Shown here one piece after another: positions 56,229 through 64,000 of a DNA stretch of 64,000 nt (within the stretch, counting starts at the first letter, position 1; each line of letters begins with the position of its first letter). The notes beneath the pieces were generated by a model. It saw nothing but the letters and a program-made list of their open reading frames with translations, was not told where the DNA came from and searched no databases. The stretch is from an uncultured Alkaliphilus sp. (GTDB taxonomy: Bacteria > Bacillota > Clostridia > Peptostreptococcales > Natronincolaceae), in assembly GCA_938074565.1 (NCBI GenBank), contig CALJEQ010000041.1, positions 1 through 64,000 on the forward strand, given 5' to 3'. A program made the position numbers and the translations under genes.

Positions 56229-56274
56229 AAAAAGGTAAGAACATATAAAATATCCATATGCCCTTACCTTTTTT
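56229..56274 (-). terminator. Terminator of the vor operon
   Basis: AAAAAGGTAAG (56229-56239) pairs with CTTACCTTTTT (56263-56273) with an inner CATAT/ATATG helix. Follows the gamma-subunit gene on the minus strand. Confidence 0.88.
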
Positions 56275-56285
56275 AAATTATATAC

Positions 56286-56825
56286 TTACTTTACAGCAGC
56301 AGCTCCCCGCTCTAAAGCTTCTTTATTTAATGGTACTAAATGTTGTTTATCTGGTCCAAATACCTTCTTCAAAGCTTCAATTACAGAATCTACAGAAACA
56401 ACCTTTGTTAATTCTAAATATGCACCTAGCATTACAATGTTAGCAACTTTACTATTACCAATTTCATTAGCAATCTCATTGGCAGGGATAAAATATGCTG
56501 TTACATCGTCTCTTTTGGGTTGTTCTTCAATAAGAGAACTATTAATAATTAAATTACCCTTTGGTATTAAGTTTTGTTCAAACTTTACTAAAGAAGGTAA
56601 GTTCATTACGATGGCAGCCGTAGCATCGCCTGTAATAATTGGAGAACCCACTGGACTATCGGATACTATTACCGCACAGTTAGCTGTACCTCCACGCATT
56701 TCTGGTCCATAGGATGGTAACCAAGAAACCTGCTTGTTTTCAATCATTCCAGCATAAGTTAATAATTGTCCCATGGACATAACCCCTTGACCACCAAAAC
56801 CGGCCATAATAATCTTTTCTGTCAT
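56286..56825 (-). CDS. vorC: 2-oxoacid:ferredoxin oxidoreductase gamma subunit
   Basis: 179 residues. Gamma-domain signature IIMAGFGGQGVMSMGQLL at the N-terminus, GPEMRGGTANCAV near 40-52. One nt after the beta-subunit gene. Completes the delta-alpha-beta-gamma set of a Kor/Vor-type enzyme; branched-chain 2-oxoacid specificity is inferred from the linked ptb and buk genes. Confidence 0.9.
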   Translation of the reverse strand: MTEKIIMAGFGGQGVMSMGQLLTYAGMIENKQVSWLPSYGPEMRGGTANCAVIVSDSPVGSPIITGDATAAIVMNLPSLVKFEQNLIPKGNLIINSSLIEEQPKRDDVTAYFIPANEIANEIGNSKVANIVMLGAYLELTKVVSVDSVIEALKKVFGPDKQHLVPLNKEALERGAAAVK

Positions 56826-56826
56826 A

Positions 56827-57573
56827 TTATTTACCCTCCTCTGGTGTACGGAAGTTTCCTAATGGATAGTAAGGAATCATGTTTTCTTCTAACCATTTTA
56901 AAGACTCAACTGGTGTAATTCCCCAGTTTGTTGGACATGTAGAAAGAACTTCAACAATACCAAAACCTTTACCTTCTAATTGAACCTCAAAAGCCTTTTT
57001 AATGGCCTTTTTAGTTTTTCTAATACCTGCTACATTATGAACTGTACATCTTTCAACGAAAACAGCACCATCAATTGTTGCAAGCATTTCTGACATCTTT
57101 AAAGGCATACCTGTAGTAGCCACCTGTCTACCTAATGGCGCAGTTGTAGCTTTTTGCCCTATTAATGTAGTTGGTGCCATTTGTCCACCAGTCATTCCGT
57201 AAATAGCATTATTTACGAAGATTGTAGTGATTTTTTCTCCCCTGTGGGCTGCGTGAATAATTTCAGCCGTACCGATGGAAGCTAAATCCCCGTCTCCTTG
57301 ATATGTGAATACCACATTGTCTGGTAATACCCTCTTAATTCCTGTAGCTACTGCTGGTGCTCTACCGTGGGCAGCTTCATGCATATCGCAGTTGAAGTAG
57401 TCATAAGCCAATACAGAGCATCCTACTGGTGCTACCCCTATGGTTTTACCTAAAACCCCTAGTTCCACCAATACTTCACCAACTAGCCTATGGATAATTC
57501 CGTGGGTACATCCAGGACAATAGTGAAATTGTTTATCCGTTAAGCCTTCAGTTTTATCAAATACAACAGCCAT
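56827..57573 (-). CDS. vorA: 2-oxoacid:ferredoxin oxidoreductase beta (TPP) subunit
   Basis: 248 residues. TPP-binding core [30 protein letters not shown] (about 93-122), Cys ligands CPGCTHG (19-25) and a later C. Shares its first base with the last base of the alpha gene. Decarboxylates 2-oxoacids with thiamine diphosphate, making the riboswitch-controlled thiamine importer in this window metabolically relevant. Confidence 0.92.
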   Translation of the reverse strand: MAVVFDKTEGLTDKQFHYCPGCTHGIIHRLVGEVLVELGVLGKTIGVAPVGCSVLAYDYFNCDMHEAAHGRAPAVATGIKRVLPDNVVFTYQGDGDLASIGTAEIIHAAHRGEKITTIFVNNAIYGMTGGQMAPTTLIGQKATTAPLGRQVATTGMPLKMSEMLATIDGAVFVERCTVHNVAGIRKTKKAIKKAFEVQLEGKGFGIVEVLSTCPTNWGITPVESLKWLEENMIPYYPLGNFRTPEEGK

Positions 57574-58637
57574 TACTTTCCACCCCCTAAAATTTCCTTA
57601 ACCTTATCCATTATTTCTTCTGGAGCAGGAATCATACCACCAGTTCTTCCAAAGAAATGAACAGGTAATTTACCTTCATTGGCAATTTTAACATCATCAA
57701 TCATTTGACCTGTACTCATCTCTACTGAAAGAAGTGCCTTTGCTGTTTCAGGAATGTCCTTAAAAGCCTTCATTGGGAATGGCCATAATGTAATTGGTCT
57801 GATTAAACCAGCTCTAATACCTTCTTTTTCAAGGGCATCAATGGCATTTTTAACGATTCTTGCAGTAGTACCGTAGGCCACCATAACTACTTCTGCACCT
57901 TCCACTTTATACATTTCATGTCTTACTTCTTTTTCTTCCATTTCCTTATATCTAGCATCTAACTTAAAGTTATGCTTTTCTAATTCAGCAGGGTCTAAAG
58001 CTAAAGAGTTAATGATGTTTGGTTTACGCTTACCTTCAGTTCCTGTAGTTGCCCAATCCTTCACTGGAAGATCTCTTCTTGTAGTTTCTTTAAACTCTAC
58101 TGGCTCCATCATTTGACCGATCATACCATCTCCCATTACAATAACTGGAGTTCTGTAGTAGTCAGCAACATCAAATGCCTCCATCGTTAAATCAACAGCT
58201 TCTTGTAATGTAGCAGGAGCATAAACAGGGTGTCTATAATCACCATTACCTCCACCTCTTGTAGTCATGAAGTAGTCTGCTTGGGAAGGTTGAATACCCC
58301 CTAAACCAGGGCCCCCTCTACTTATGTTAACGATTACACATGGTAATTCTGCACCTGCACAGTAAGAAATTCCCTCCTGCTTTAACGCCATACCAGGCGA
58401 AGATGAAGACGTCATAACTCTAGCACCTGTTCCAGCAGCTCCATAAATCATGTTAATAGCAGCTACTTCTGATTCTGCTTGTACGAAAGCTCCACCAATC
58501 TTTGGTAATTCTCTAGACATAAATTCTGGTAATTCATTTTGTGGTGTAATTGGGTATCCAAAGAAATGTTTACAACCAGCCTTAATAGCTGCTGCTGCAA
58601 TAGCTTCATTACCCTTCATTAATACTTTAGCCATCAT
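57573..58637 (-). CDS. vorB: 2-oxoacid:ferredoxin oxidoreductase alpha subunit
   Basis: 354 residues (start ATGATG; either Met fits SD GGAGGG). Pyruvate-ferredoxin-oxidoreductase domain I features: [60 protein letters not shown], and a C-terminal domain II ([17 protein letters not shown]). VorB type by gene order. Confidence 0.92.
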   Translation of the reverse strand: MMAKVLMKGNEAIAAAAIKAGCKHFFGYPITPQNELPEFMSRELPKIGGAFVQAESEVAAINMIYGAAGTGARVMTSSSSPGMALKQEGISYCAGAELPCVIVNISRGGPGLGGIQPSQADYFMTTRGGGNGDYRHPVYAPATLQEAVDLTMEAFDVADYYRTPVIVMGDGMIGQMMEPVEFKETTRRDLPVKDWATTGTEGKRKPNIINSLALDPAELEKHNFKLDARYKEMEEKEVRHEMYKVEGAEVVMVAYGTTARIVKNAIDALEKEGIRAGLIRPITLWPFPMKAFKDIPETAKALLSVEMSTGQMIDDVKIANEGKLPVHFFGRTGGMIPAPEEIMDKVKEILGGGK

Positions 58638-58658
58638 TTTCCCTCCTTACAAAGTTAT

Positions 58659-58892
58659 CTATTTTTCTTCATCTATAGTTTCAACAACGATTACAGCATC
58701 AGGACAAATTGTTGCACAGTTGGTACAAGCAATACACTTTTCCATTTCATCAACTGTAGCAGGGTGATACCCCTTAACGTTAATTTTGCATTTATTCATT
58801 TTTACTATGTTTACAGGGCAAACCGTCGTACAAAGTTCGCAACCCTTACATCTGTTTTCTGTAAATTTAACTATACCTCTTCTTTTAGCCAT
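58659..58892 (-). CDS. vorD: 2x[4Fe-4S] ferredoxin-type delta subunit
   Basis: 77 residues with two CxxCxxCxxxC motifs: C15/C18/C21/C25 and C53/C56/C59/C63. Electron-transfer subunit of the oxidoreductase, 21 nt upstream of the alpha gene, SD AGGAGGG. Confidence 0.92.
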   Translation of the reverse strand: MAKRRGIVKFTENRCKGCELCTTVCPVNIVKMNKCKINVKGYHPATVDEMEKCIACTNCATICPDAVIVVETIDEEK

Positions 58893-58963
58893 TTTACAAC
58901 CCTCCTTGAAATATAGGTATATATCAAAATGCCTTCATCGACATTTAGCCTCCAGCAAAACAA

Positions 58964-59635
58964 TTACATCCAATCTTCCCTCATAATCATTTTAATTGGT
59001 AATACTGTACCTTCTAAGTCCTTTGGTAATTCCTCCACCAGTGCTTCAATAACACCAATATATTTAATAGGTATATTTAGAACTTCAGAAACCTTTTTGC
59101 AAAGTTCCTGACCTTTAATCACATCCTCCACTGTTGTATGCCTTAGTAGGTGGGTATTATTTATTAACCCAGTTACTTTAGCCCTTGCAGCCCTTTCAAT
59201 TGTGTCAATATGATGGAGCACACCAGCCACATCTTGGGTTTCTGGTCTATTGGCATTAACAACACAAAACATGTCATATTCACCAGGTACAAAATACTCC
59301 TTGTATCGACCTAATGTTCTAGCCCCCATAGAGTCTCCACCCACATCTAAAATGATGTTGCTGACCTTATCTTGTAAGGGTGCTAAAACATCCGCTGAAA
59401 CAGCAGGTAAATCTGACCCAGAACCCTTAACATAACTTGAAAGAACACTAACACCAAAGGGTTGTAATTGTTCATACTTTTCTCTACTTCTAAAGTATGG
59501 GTTTACTACATCTAAGTCTGCTAATGCCACATTACCCACTTCTTTAGCAAGATTAATGGCGTAATTTACAGCAAATTCAGTTTTACCACTTCCGTAATGA
59601 CCAATAATCATTCTAATTCTGTTATCCTTTAGCAT
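58964..59635 (-). CDS. P-loop ATPase of the vor/buk operon, unknown role
   Basis: 223 residues. Walker A IIGHYGSGKTE (10-20), LADLDVVNPYFRSRE (39-53), DVGGDSMGARTLGRY (96-110), VVNANRPETQD. Resembles CobQ/MinD-like ATPases of the NTPase/NUBPL side but I cannot name the family. Lies between buk and vorD with short gaps, so it is co-expressed; an assembly or maturation role for the iron-sulfur/TPP enzyme is speculation. Confidence 0.75.
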   Translation of the reverse strand: MLKDNRIRMIIGHYGSGKTEFAVNYAINLAKEVGNVALADLDVVNPYFRSREKYEQLQPFGVSVLSSYVKGSGSDLPAVSADVLAPLQDKVSNIILDVGGDSMGARTLGRYKEYFVPGEYDMFCVVNANRPETQDVAGVLHHIDTIERAARAKVTGLINNTHLLRHTTVEDVIKGQELCKKVSEVLNIPIKYIGVIEALVEELPKDLEGTVLPIKMIMREDWM

Positions 59636-59644
59636 TACATCACC

Positions 59645-60721
59645 TTATTTATATGACTTTGCTTCCTCTTCTCCTCGAAGTACCCTTAAACCACCTTCTG
59701 CTAAGGCAATCATTTCATCTTCACCAGGATAAACAATTACTTCTGTAATGAAGCTAACACTGTCTTTAATCCATTGGATAAAGGTTTTATCATAAGCAAT
59801 ACCACCGGTTAAGATAATAGCATCTACTTTTCCTTTTAAAACAGTTGCACAAGCACCAATTTCTTTAGCTACTTGGTAAGCCATGGCTTTATAAATGATT
59901 TCAGCTTTAGTATCTCCATTTTGAATCATTTTACCAACATCTCTACCATCATTTGTACCTAAATATGCTACTAGTCCACCATTTCCTTTAATTCTCTTCT
60001 TAATTTCTGCATGGGTGTACTTACCTGAAAAACAAAGTTTAGCTAAGTCGCCAACAGGAAGACCGCCAGATCTTTCTGGAGAAAAAGGACCGTCTCCGTC
60101 TAAAGCGTTGTTTACATCAACAATTCTTCCTTTTTCATGGGCACCTACAGAGATGCCTCCGCCAAGATGGGCAACAATATAGTTCATTTCTTCATATTTT
60201 TTCCCTGCTTCTTTTGCAGCTCTTCTTGCTACTGCCTTCTGATTTAGTGCATGGAAAATACTTTTTCTTTCAATTTCTGGCATACCTGAAATTCTAGCAA
60301 TGTCATTCATTTCATCCACTACAACTGGGTCAACAATGAAAGATGGAATGTTTAATTGAGAAGCTATTTCGTAAGCAAGAACCCCACCTAAATTTGAAGC
60401 ATGTTCTCCCAACACCCCAACTTTTAAGTCCTCCAACATGTTATCATCGACTTTATACGTTCCACCAGCAATAGGCTTCAATAAACCTCCACGACCCACA
60501 ACAGAAGCCAGTTTAGTTAAATTAATCCCTTTTTCATTTAAAGTTTCTAAAATAACATTTTTTCTAAACTCATATTGATCAAATATTGTTTCATACTTTT
60601 CTATTTCCTCTGTAGAATGTCTTAATACTTCCTCAAAGACTGGTTTCTCATTATCAAAAATAGCAATTTTTGTTGATGTTGAACCAGGATTTATAGTCAA
60701 AATACGATAGATTTCACTCAT
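59645..60721 (-). CDS. buk: Butyrate kinase family acyl kinase (copy 2)
   Basis: 358 residues. ASKHA acyl-kinase: phosphate-1 motif [13 protein letters not shown] (10-22), [32 protein letters not shown], and adenosine motif [10 protein letters not shown]. Converts acyl phosphate (isobutyryl, isovaleryl or butyryl) to the acid with ATP formation. Second Buk paralogue in the operon, with the ptb gene between the two. Confidence 0.93.
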   Translation of the reverse strand: MSEIYRILTINPGSTSTKIAIFDNEKPVFEEVLRHSTEEIEKYETIFDQYEFRKNVILETLNEKGINLTKLASVVGRGGLLKPIAGGTYKVDDNMLEDLKVGVLGEHASNLGGVLAYEIASQLNIPSFIVDPVVVDEMNDIARISGMPEIERKSIFHALNQKAVARRAAKEAGKKYEEMNYIVAHLGGGISVGAHEKGRIVDVNNALDGDGPFSPERSGGLPVGDLAKLCFSGKYTHAEIKKRIKGNGGLVAYLGTNDGRDVGKMIQNGDTKAEIIYKAMAYQVAKEIGACATVLKGKVDAIILTGGIAYDKTFIQWIKDSVSFITEVIVYPGEDEMIALAEGGLRVLRGEEEAKSYK

Positions 60722-60759
60722 TATATTTCCACCTCTCCATGTTACTTTTTATCTATTAA

Positions 60760-61671
60760 TTAACCAAATAATTTTGATGCACTTAATACTCCCATAGCAA
60801 TGGAATATAATTTAGACTCTTCACTGTCAGCTCTTGATGTTAAGATTATTGGAGCCTTAGCACCAACAATTACACCTGCATTTTTAGCGTTTGCGAAGAA
60901 TACCATCGATTTATACAATACATTACCTGCTTCAATGTCTCCACACATTAAAATATCTGCATAACCTGCCACAGGATGATCAATTCCCTTATGTTTTGCC
61001 GCCTCAACAGAAACTGCATTATCTAGGGCAAAAGGGCCTCCAACTAAACAATTTTTAATTTCGCCATTCTTATTCATTTCCTCTAAAGCCTGTGCATCCA
61101 TTGTATCAGGCATTTTAGGGTTAGCTTTTTCCTTTGCACAAATGACACCTACTTTTGGCTGGTCAATATCTAAAGCATGGGCAACTTCTACTGCGTTTTC
61201 AATGATTTGTTTTTTAGTTTGTAAATCAGGAGCAATATTCATAGCCGCATCGGTTACTAGAAACAATCTATCATATCCAGGAACATCAAATATGGCAACA
61301 TGACTTAAAACATTACCAGTTCTTAACCCTACTTCTGCATTTAATACTGCCTTTAAAATAATAGATGTATCCACCAAACCCTTCATCACCATATGGGCTT
61401 TTCCTGTTGATACCAATTCCACTGCTTTTAAAGAAGCCTCTGCTAAATCCTTAATATCAATGATTTCAAATTGACTTAAATCTATATTGTTTTCTTCTGC
61501 AATAGCAATAATTTTTTCTTGATCTCCAACTAGGATAGCATCAGCAATCCCTTGTTGTTTTGCAGAATTTACTGCCATTAGTACTTCTGGGTCTTGGGCA
61601 CAAGCTACAGAAATCACTTTTGGCCCTCTTTCCCTTGCAATTTCCATTACTTCTTGAAAGTTTCTAATCAT
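60760..61671 (-). CDS. ptb: Phosphate butyryltransferase family
   Basis: 303 residues. Pta/Ptb family: VISVACAQDPEVLMAV near 20-35, GLVDTSIILKAVLN, DAAMNIAPDLQTKKQIIENAV, and C-terminal GVIVGAKAPIILTSRADSEESK. Converts acyl-CoA plus phosphate to acyl phosphate for the kinases. Overlaps the preceding buk gene by 8 nt. Confidence 0.93.
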   Translation of the reverse strand: MIRNFQEVMEIARERGPKVISVACAQDPEVLMAVNSAKQQGIADAILVGDQEKIIAIAEENNIDLSQFEIIDIKDLAEASLKAVELVSTGKAHMVMKGLVDTSIILKAVLNAEVGLRTGNVLSHVAIFDVPGYDRLFLVTDAAMNIAPDLQTKKQIIENAVEVAHALDIDQPKVGVICAKEKANPKMPDTMDAQALEEMNKNGEIKNCLVGGPFALDNAVSVEAAKHKGIDHPVAGYADILMCGDIEAGNVLYKSMVFFANAKNAGVIVGAKAPIILTSRADSEESKLYSIAMGVLSASKLFG

Positions 61672-62752
61672 TTATAGCCACCTCATTTTCATAAATTTTA
61701 GCTTTTTCTTCACCATTGATTACCCTCAAAGCCCCTTCATTTAGAGCCTTCATTTCATCTTCTCCCGGATAAACTTCAACTGGTGCAATGAACCCAACCA
61801 TCTCCTTAATTAGCTCCGTTAACCTTGTTGAATATGCTAAACCACCAGTTAAAACAATGGCATCTATTTTTCCTTGAAGTACAGTTGACATAGAACCAAT
61901 TTCTTTAGCAATTTGATATCCCATTGCATTAAATACTAATTTTGCTCTTTCATCTCCAGATTGAATCATTTTTTCAACATCTCTAGCATCATTTGTTCCT
62001 AAATAAGCTGTTAAACCACCTTTGCCCCTCAGCTTGTTCTTAAATTCTGAGTGGGTATATTTTCCCGAAAAACATAACTTAGCCACATCACCCACAGGTA
62101 AACCACCAGTTCTCTCTGGTGAAAAAGGTCCCATTTCATTGGCATTATTATAATCTATTAGTCTACCCTGTTTAACTGGTGCTACGGAAATACCTCCACC
62201 TAAATGGGCAACCACTAAATTTACTTCATTAAATTTTCTACCTAAACTTGCTGCCACCCGATGTCCAACTGCTTTAATATTTAAGGCATGTCCTAAAGAT
62301 TTTCTTTCTATTTCCGGTATACCAGAAATTCTTGCTATATCTTCAAACTCGTCAACAGCAACAGGATCAACAATATAAGCTTCAACTTTGGCTATATCAG
62401 CAATTGACTTAGCAATAAGTCCACCTAGATTTGAAGCATGTTCACCTTGAAAACCAATTTTTAAATCCTTAATCATGGCTTCTGTCACTTTGTAAGCTCC
62501 ACCTGGCATTGGTCGTAATAGTCCGCCTCTTCCTACAACTGCAATTAGACTTTCTAGAGAATAATTATTCTCCTCCATCCATTTTAAAATGATGTCTTTT
62601 CTTATATCGAATTGATCAGCTATTTTTTCGTACTTTTCCAATTCTGTTGGGGAATGACTTAAATTAGTTTGTAAAATATTTTCTTCACCTTTAAACATTG
62701 CAACCTTTGTTGATGTAGAACCAGGGTTGATGGTTAATACATATTCTCTCAT
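61664..62752 (-). CDS. buk: Butyrate kinase family acyl kinase (copy 1)
   Basis: 362 residues with the same motifs as copy 2: [13 protein letters not shown] (8-20), [43 protein letters not shown]. First gene behind the sigma-54 promoter at 62905. Divergence between the two copies suggests different chain preferences, for example straight versus branched acyl phosphates. Confidence 0.93.
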   Translation of the reverse strand: MREYVLTINPGSTSTKVAMFKGEENILQTNLSHSPTELEKYEKIADQFDIRKDIILKWMEENNYSLESLIAVVGRGGLLRPMPGGAYKVTEAMIKDLKIGFQGEHASNLGGLIAKSIADIAKVEAYIVDPVAVDEFEDIARISGIPEIERKSLGHALNIKAVGHRVAASLGRKFNEVNLVVAHLGGGISVAPVKQGRLIDYNNANEMGPFSPERTGGLPVGDVAKLCFSGKYTHSEFKNKLRGKGGLTAYLGTNDARDVEKMIQSGDERAKLVFNAMGYQIAKEIGSMSTVLQGKIDAIVLTGGLAYSTRLTELIKEMVGFIAPVEVYPGEDEMKALNEGALRVINGEEKAKIYENEVAIND

Positions 62753-62904
62753 TCCTTCACCTCTTCTTAATTTATATGTAATGATTTATATAACGTCTTC
62801 ATTTTAACTTATTTTAACGTAAAAACAATTTACTCTATTAAAGCCTACTATAGTTTTTATAAATTTAGTTTAAATAATACTTACTTTTGTACACAATATA
62901 ATAG

Positions 62905-62920
62905 TGCAAAAGGTATGCCA
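62905..62920 (-). promoter_or_regulatory. Sigma-54 promoter of the buk-ptb-vor operon
   Basis: Minus-strand TGGCATACCTTTTGCA fits TGGCAC-N5-TTGCA with GG and GC 10 bp apart, 153 nt upstream of the first buk start. No competing sigma-A promoter stands out. Confidence 0.82.
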
Positions 62921-62951
62921 ACTTAGGGTTTGTGTAAAAATAAGTTTATAG

Positions 62952-63038
62952 TTGAAGTTTCAACATTGGACAATGGCTAAATTTGGTGTTTATAATTAAT
63001 TTACCCAACTTTCATTCTGCCATGCAGTTTATTGCATG
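62952..63038. promoter_or_regulatory. Candidate enhancer palindromes
   Basis: Upstream of the sigma-54 element are three inverted repeats: TTGAAGTTTCAA (62952-62963), CATTGGACAATG (62964-62975), and CATGCA-N6-TGCATG (63021-63038). The last is about 100 bp before the -24 box, a usual enhancer distance. Binding by the adjacent activator is inference. Confidence 0.45.
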
Positions 63039-63072
63039 AAAAAAATTGCACATTACTATGCAATTTTTTTCA
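63037..63072 (-). terminator. Terminator of the sigma-54 activator gene
   Basis: Perfect 14-bp arms TGAAAAAAATTGCA / TGCAATTTTTTTCA (63037-63050, 63059-63072) directly after the activator stop codon; on the minus strand the stem itself ends in T7. Confidence 0.88.
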
Positions 63073-64000
63073 TTACATTTCTATATTATATTTTTCAATT
63101 TTATAATAAAGATTTCTCAAAGATACATCCAACTCTTTTGCAGTTAGAGTACGATTCCCCTTATTTTTTTTAATTGCATTAACAATAACTTCCTTTTCCA
63201 CTTCTTCAACCATTTCTTTTAATGTTTTGCTATCATCGATCTTTACTTTAGGCTTTTCCTTTTCCACTACAAATAAAGCTTGATCGTTATCGAAAAACTT
63301 AGGTAATTGATCAACAGTTATCTGTCTCTCATGATATTTCATATTAATAATGGCTCGACCAATATAATTTTGCAACTCCCTCACATTACCGGGCCAATCA
63401 TAATCTATAAGTTTTTCTAAAGCCTCTGAAGAAATATCTTCACCATTTCTACCATATTCCTCATTGAATTTTTTAATTAAGTGAATGGTTAACGGATAAA
63501 TATCTTTTTTTCTTTTTCTAAGGGGAGGGATAAAAATAGGAAAAACATTTAATCGATAATATAAATCCTCCCTAAACTTCCCTTCTTCTATAGCCTTCTC
63601 TAAAGGTAAATTAGTGGCGGCAATCACCCTCACATCAATGTGGATTGGATTTGTACCTCCCACCCTAATAATTTCCTTCTCTTGCAATACTCTTAATAGT
63701 TTAGCTTGCGTACTTATGGGGATTTCACCAATCTCATCAAGAAAAATTGTTCCACCTTGAGCCTCTTCAAAATAACCAATTTTACCACCCTTTCGAGCCC
63801 CAGTAAAAGCGCCTTCTTCATAACCAAAAAGCTCACTCTCTAAAAGACTTTCACTTATGGCTGCACAATTAACCCTAACAAATTGACTATACTTACGATT
63901 AGACATATTATGAATAGCATGGGCAAACAATTCCTTACCAGTACCACTCTCCCCCCTTAACAACACTGTAGCAGGGGTCAACGAAGCTTCTTTAGCCTTT
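63073..64000 (-). CDS. Sigma-54-dependent activator (N-terminus beyond window)
   Basis: The frame runs past the right edge; the visible 309 codons start inside the AAA+ domain ([20 protein letters not shown]), so the TTG at 63981 is not a start. Walker A GESGTGKE, sigma-54-binding GAFTGA loop, [13 protein letters not shown] Walker B, VRVIAATN sensor, and a C-terminal Fis-type helix-turn-helix ([23 protein letters not shown]). Next to a sigma-54 promoter with upstream palindromes, it is the likely activator of the buk-ptb-vor operon. The sensory domain cannot be seen. Confidence 0.93.
   Translation of the reverse strand, partial: KAKEASLTPATVLLRGESGTGKELFAHAIHNMSNRKYSQFVRVNCAAISESLLESELFGYEEGAFTGARKGGKIGYFEEAQGGTIFLDEIGEIPISTQAKLLRVLQEKEIIRVGGTNPIHIDVRVIAATNLPLEKAIEEGKFREDLYYRLNVFPIFIPPLRKRKKDIYPLTIHLIKKFNEEYGRNGEDISSEALEKLIDYDWPGNVRELQNYIGRAIINMKYHERQITVDQLPKFFDNDQALFVVEKEKPKVKIDDSKTLKEMVEEVEKEVIVNAIKKNKGNRTLTAKELDVSLRNLYYKIEKYNIEM

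Noticed and set aside
63981-64000. TTG at 63981 as start of the sigma-54 activator
   Set aside because: It falls within the AAA+ domain just before Walker A, and the frame stays open to the window edge.

Overview
This is a low-GC, Gram-positive anaerobe-type chromosome segment. The features point to an amino-acid-fermenting member of the Clostridia, perhaps near Alkaliphilus or Natronincola; the genus is inference. Supporting features are an LL-diaminopimelate aminotransferase, a branched-chain 2-oxoacid:ferredoxin oxidoreductase operon coupled to Ptb and two butyrate-kinase-family enzymes, a glmS ribozyme, TPP and c-di-GMP-I riboswitches, sigma-54 promoters and AGGAGG-type ribosome binding sites.

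Layout, left half. Positions 1-7149 (-) hold most of a giant secreted RHS/YD-repeat protein whose C-terminus lies outside the window; its leader is a c-di-GMP-I riboswitch with an overlapping terminator. Then come a PflA-like radical SAM protein; a TetR-regulated RND efflux operon with a palindromic operator on its promoter; a small membrane protein behind a sigma-54 promoter; a cystine-type amino-acid ABC transporter; a membrane M28 peptidase; PadR plus FetAB-like genes; a PAS histidine kinase; MarR; a YgjP-like metalloprotease; Ung; DapL; and a five-gene MacAB-like exporter/two-component operon.

Layout, middle. 32-43 kb holds a membrane protein of unknown function, an FNR-like flavoprotein, a hemolysin III family protein, TPP riboswitch-ThiT, a stand-alone trpB, an alpha-glucosidase, a nitroreductase-like protein and a chemoreceptor.

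The most interesting region is 42,993-52,426: a decayed Tn7-like transposon inserted 20-25 bp downstream of the glmS stop codon, the classical attTn7 position. Both ends can be read (24 of 30 matching bases between the terminal repeats, three putative TnsB sites at the left end, identical ACTAAC flanks). The tnsA, tnsD and tnsE genes are broken, and tnsB with most or all of tnsC is deleted. The cargo is an intact, tightly packed four-gene operon: a winged-helix-like protein, a P-loop ATPase, a protein with a PD-(D/E)XK-like nuclease motif, and an N6-adenine methyltransferase. I infer a methylation-associated anti-phage system that I cannot match to a named one. Its promoter carries two TATCGATATTT direct repeats. 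The insertion cut glmS off from what looks like its original terminator (42,885-42,930) and substituted a hairpin in the right end that also covers the tnsA Shine-Dalgarno.

Right part. glmM and ribozyme-controlled glmS make amino-sugar precursors. A sigma-54 promoter at 62,905-62,920 drives buk-ptb-buk-ATPase-vorDBAC, a complete route from branched-chain 2-oxoacids to acids plus ATP. The adjacent sigma-54 activator, cut by the window end, is the likely regulator.
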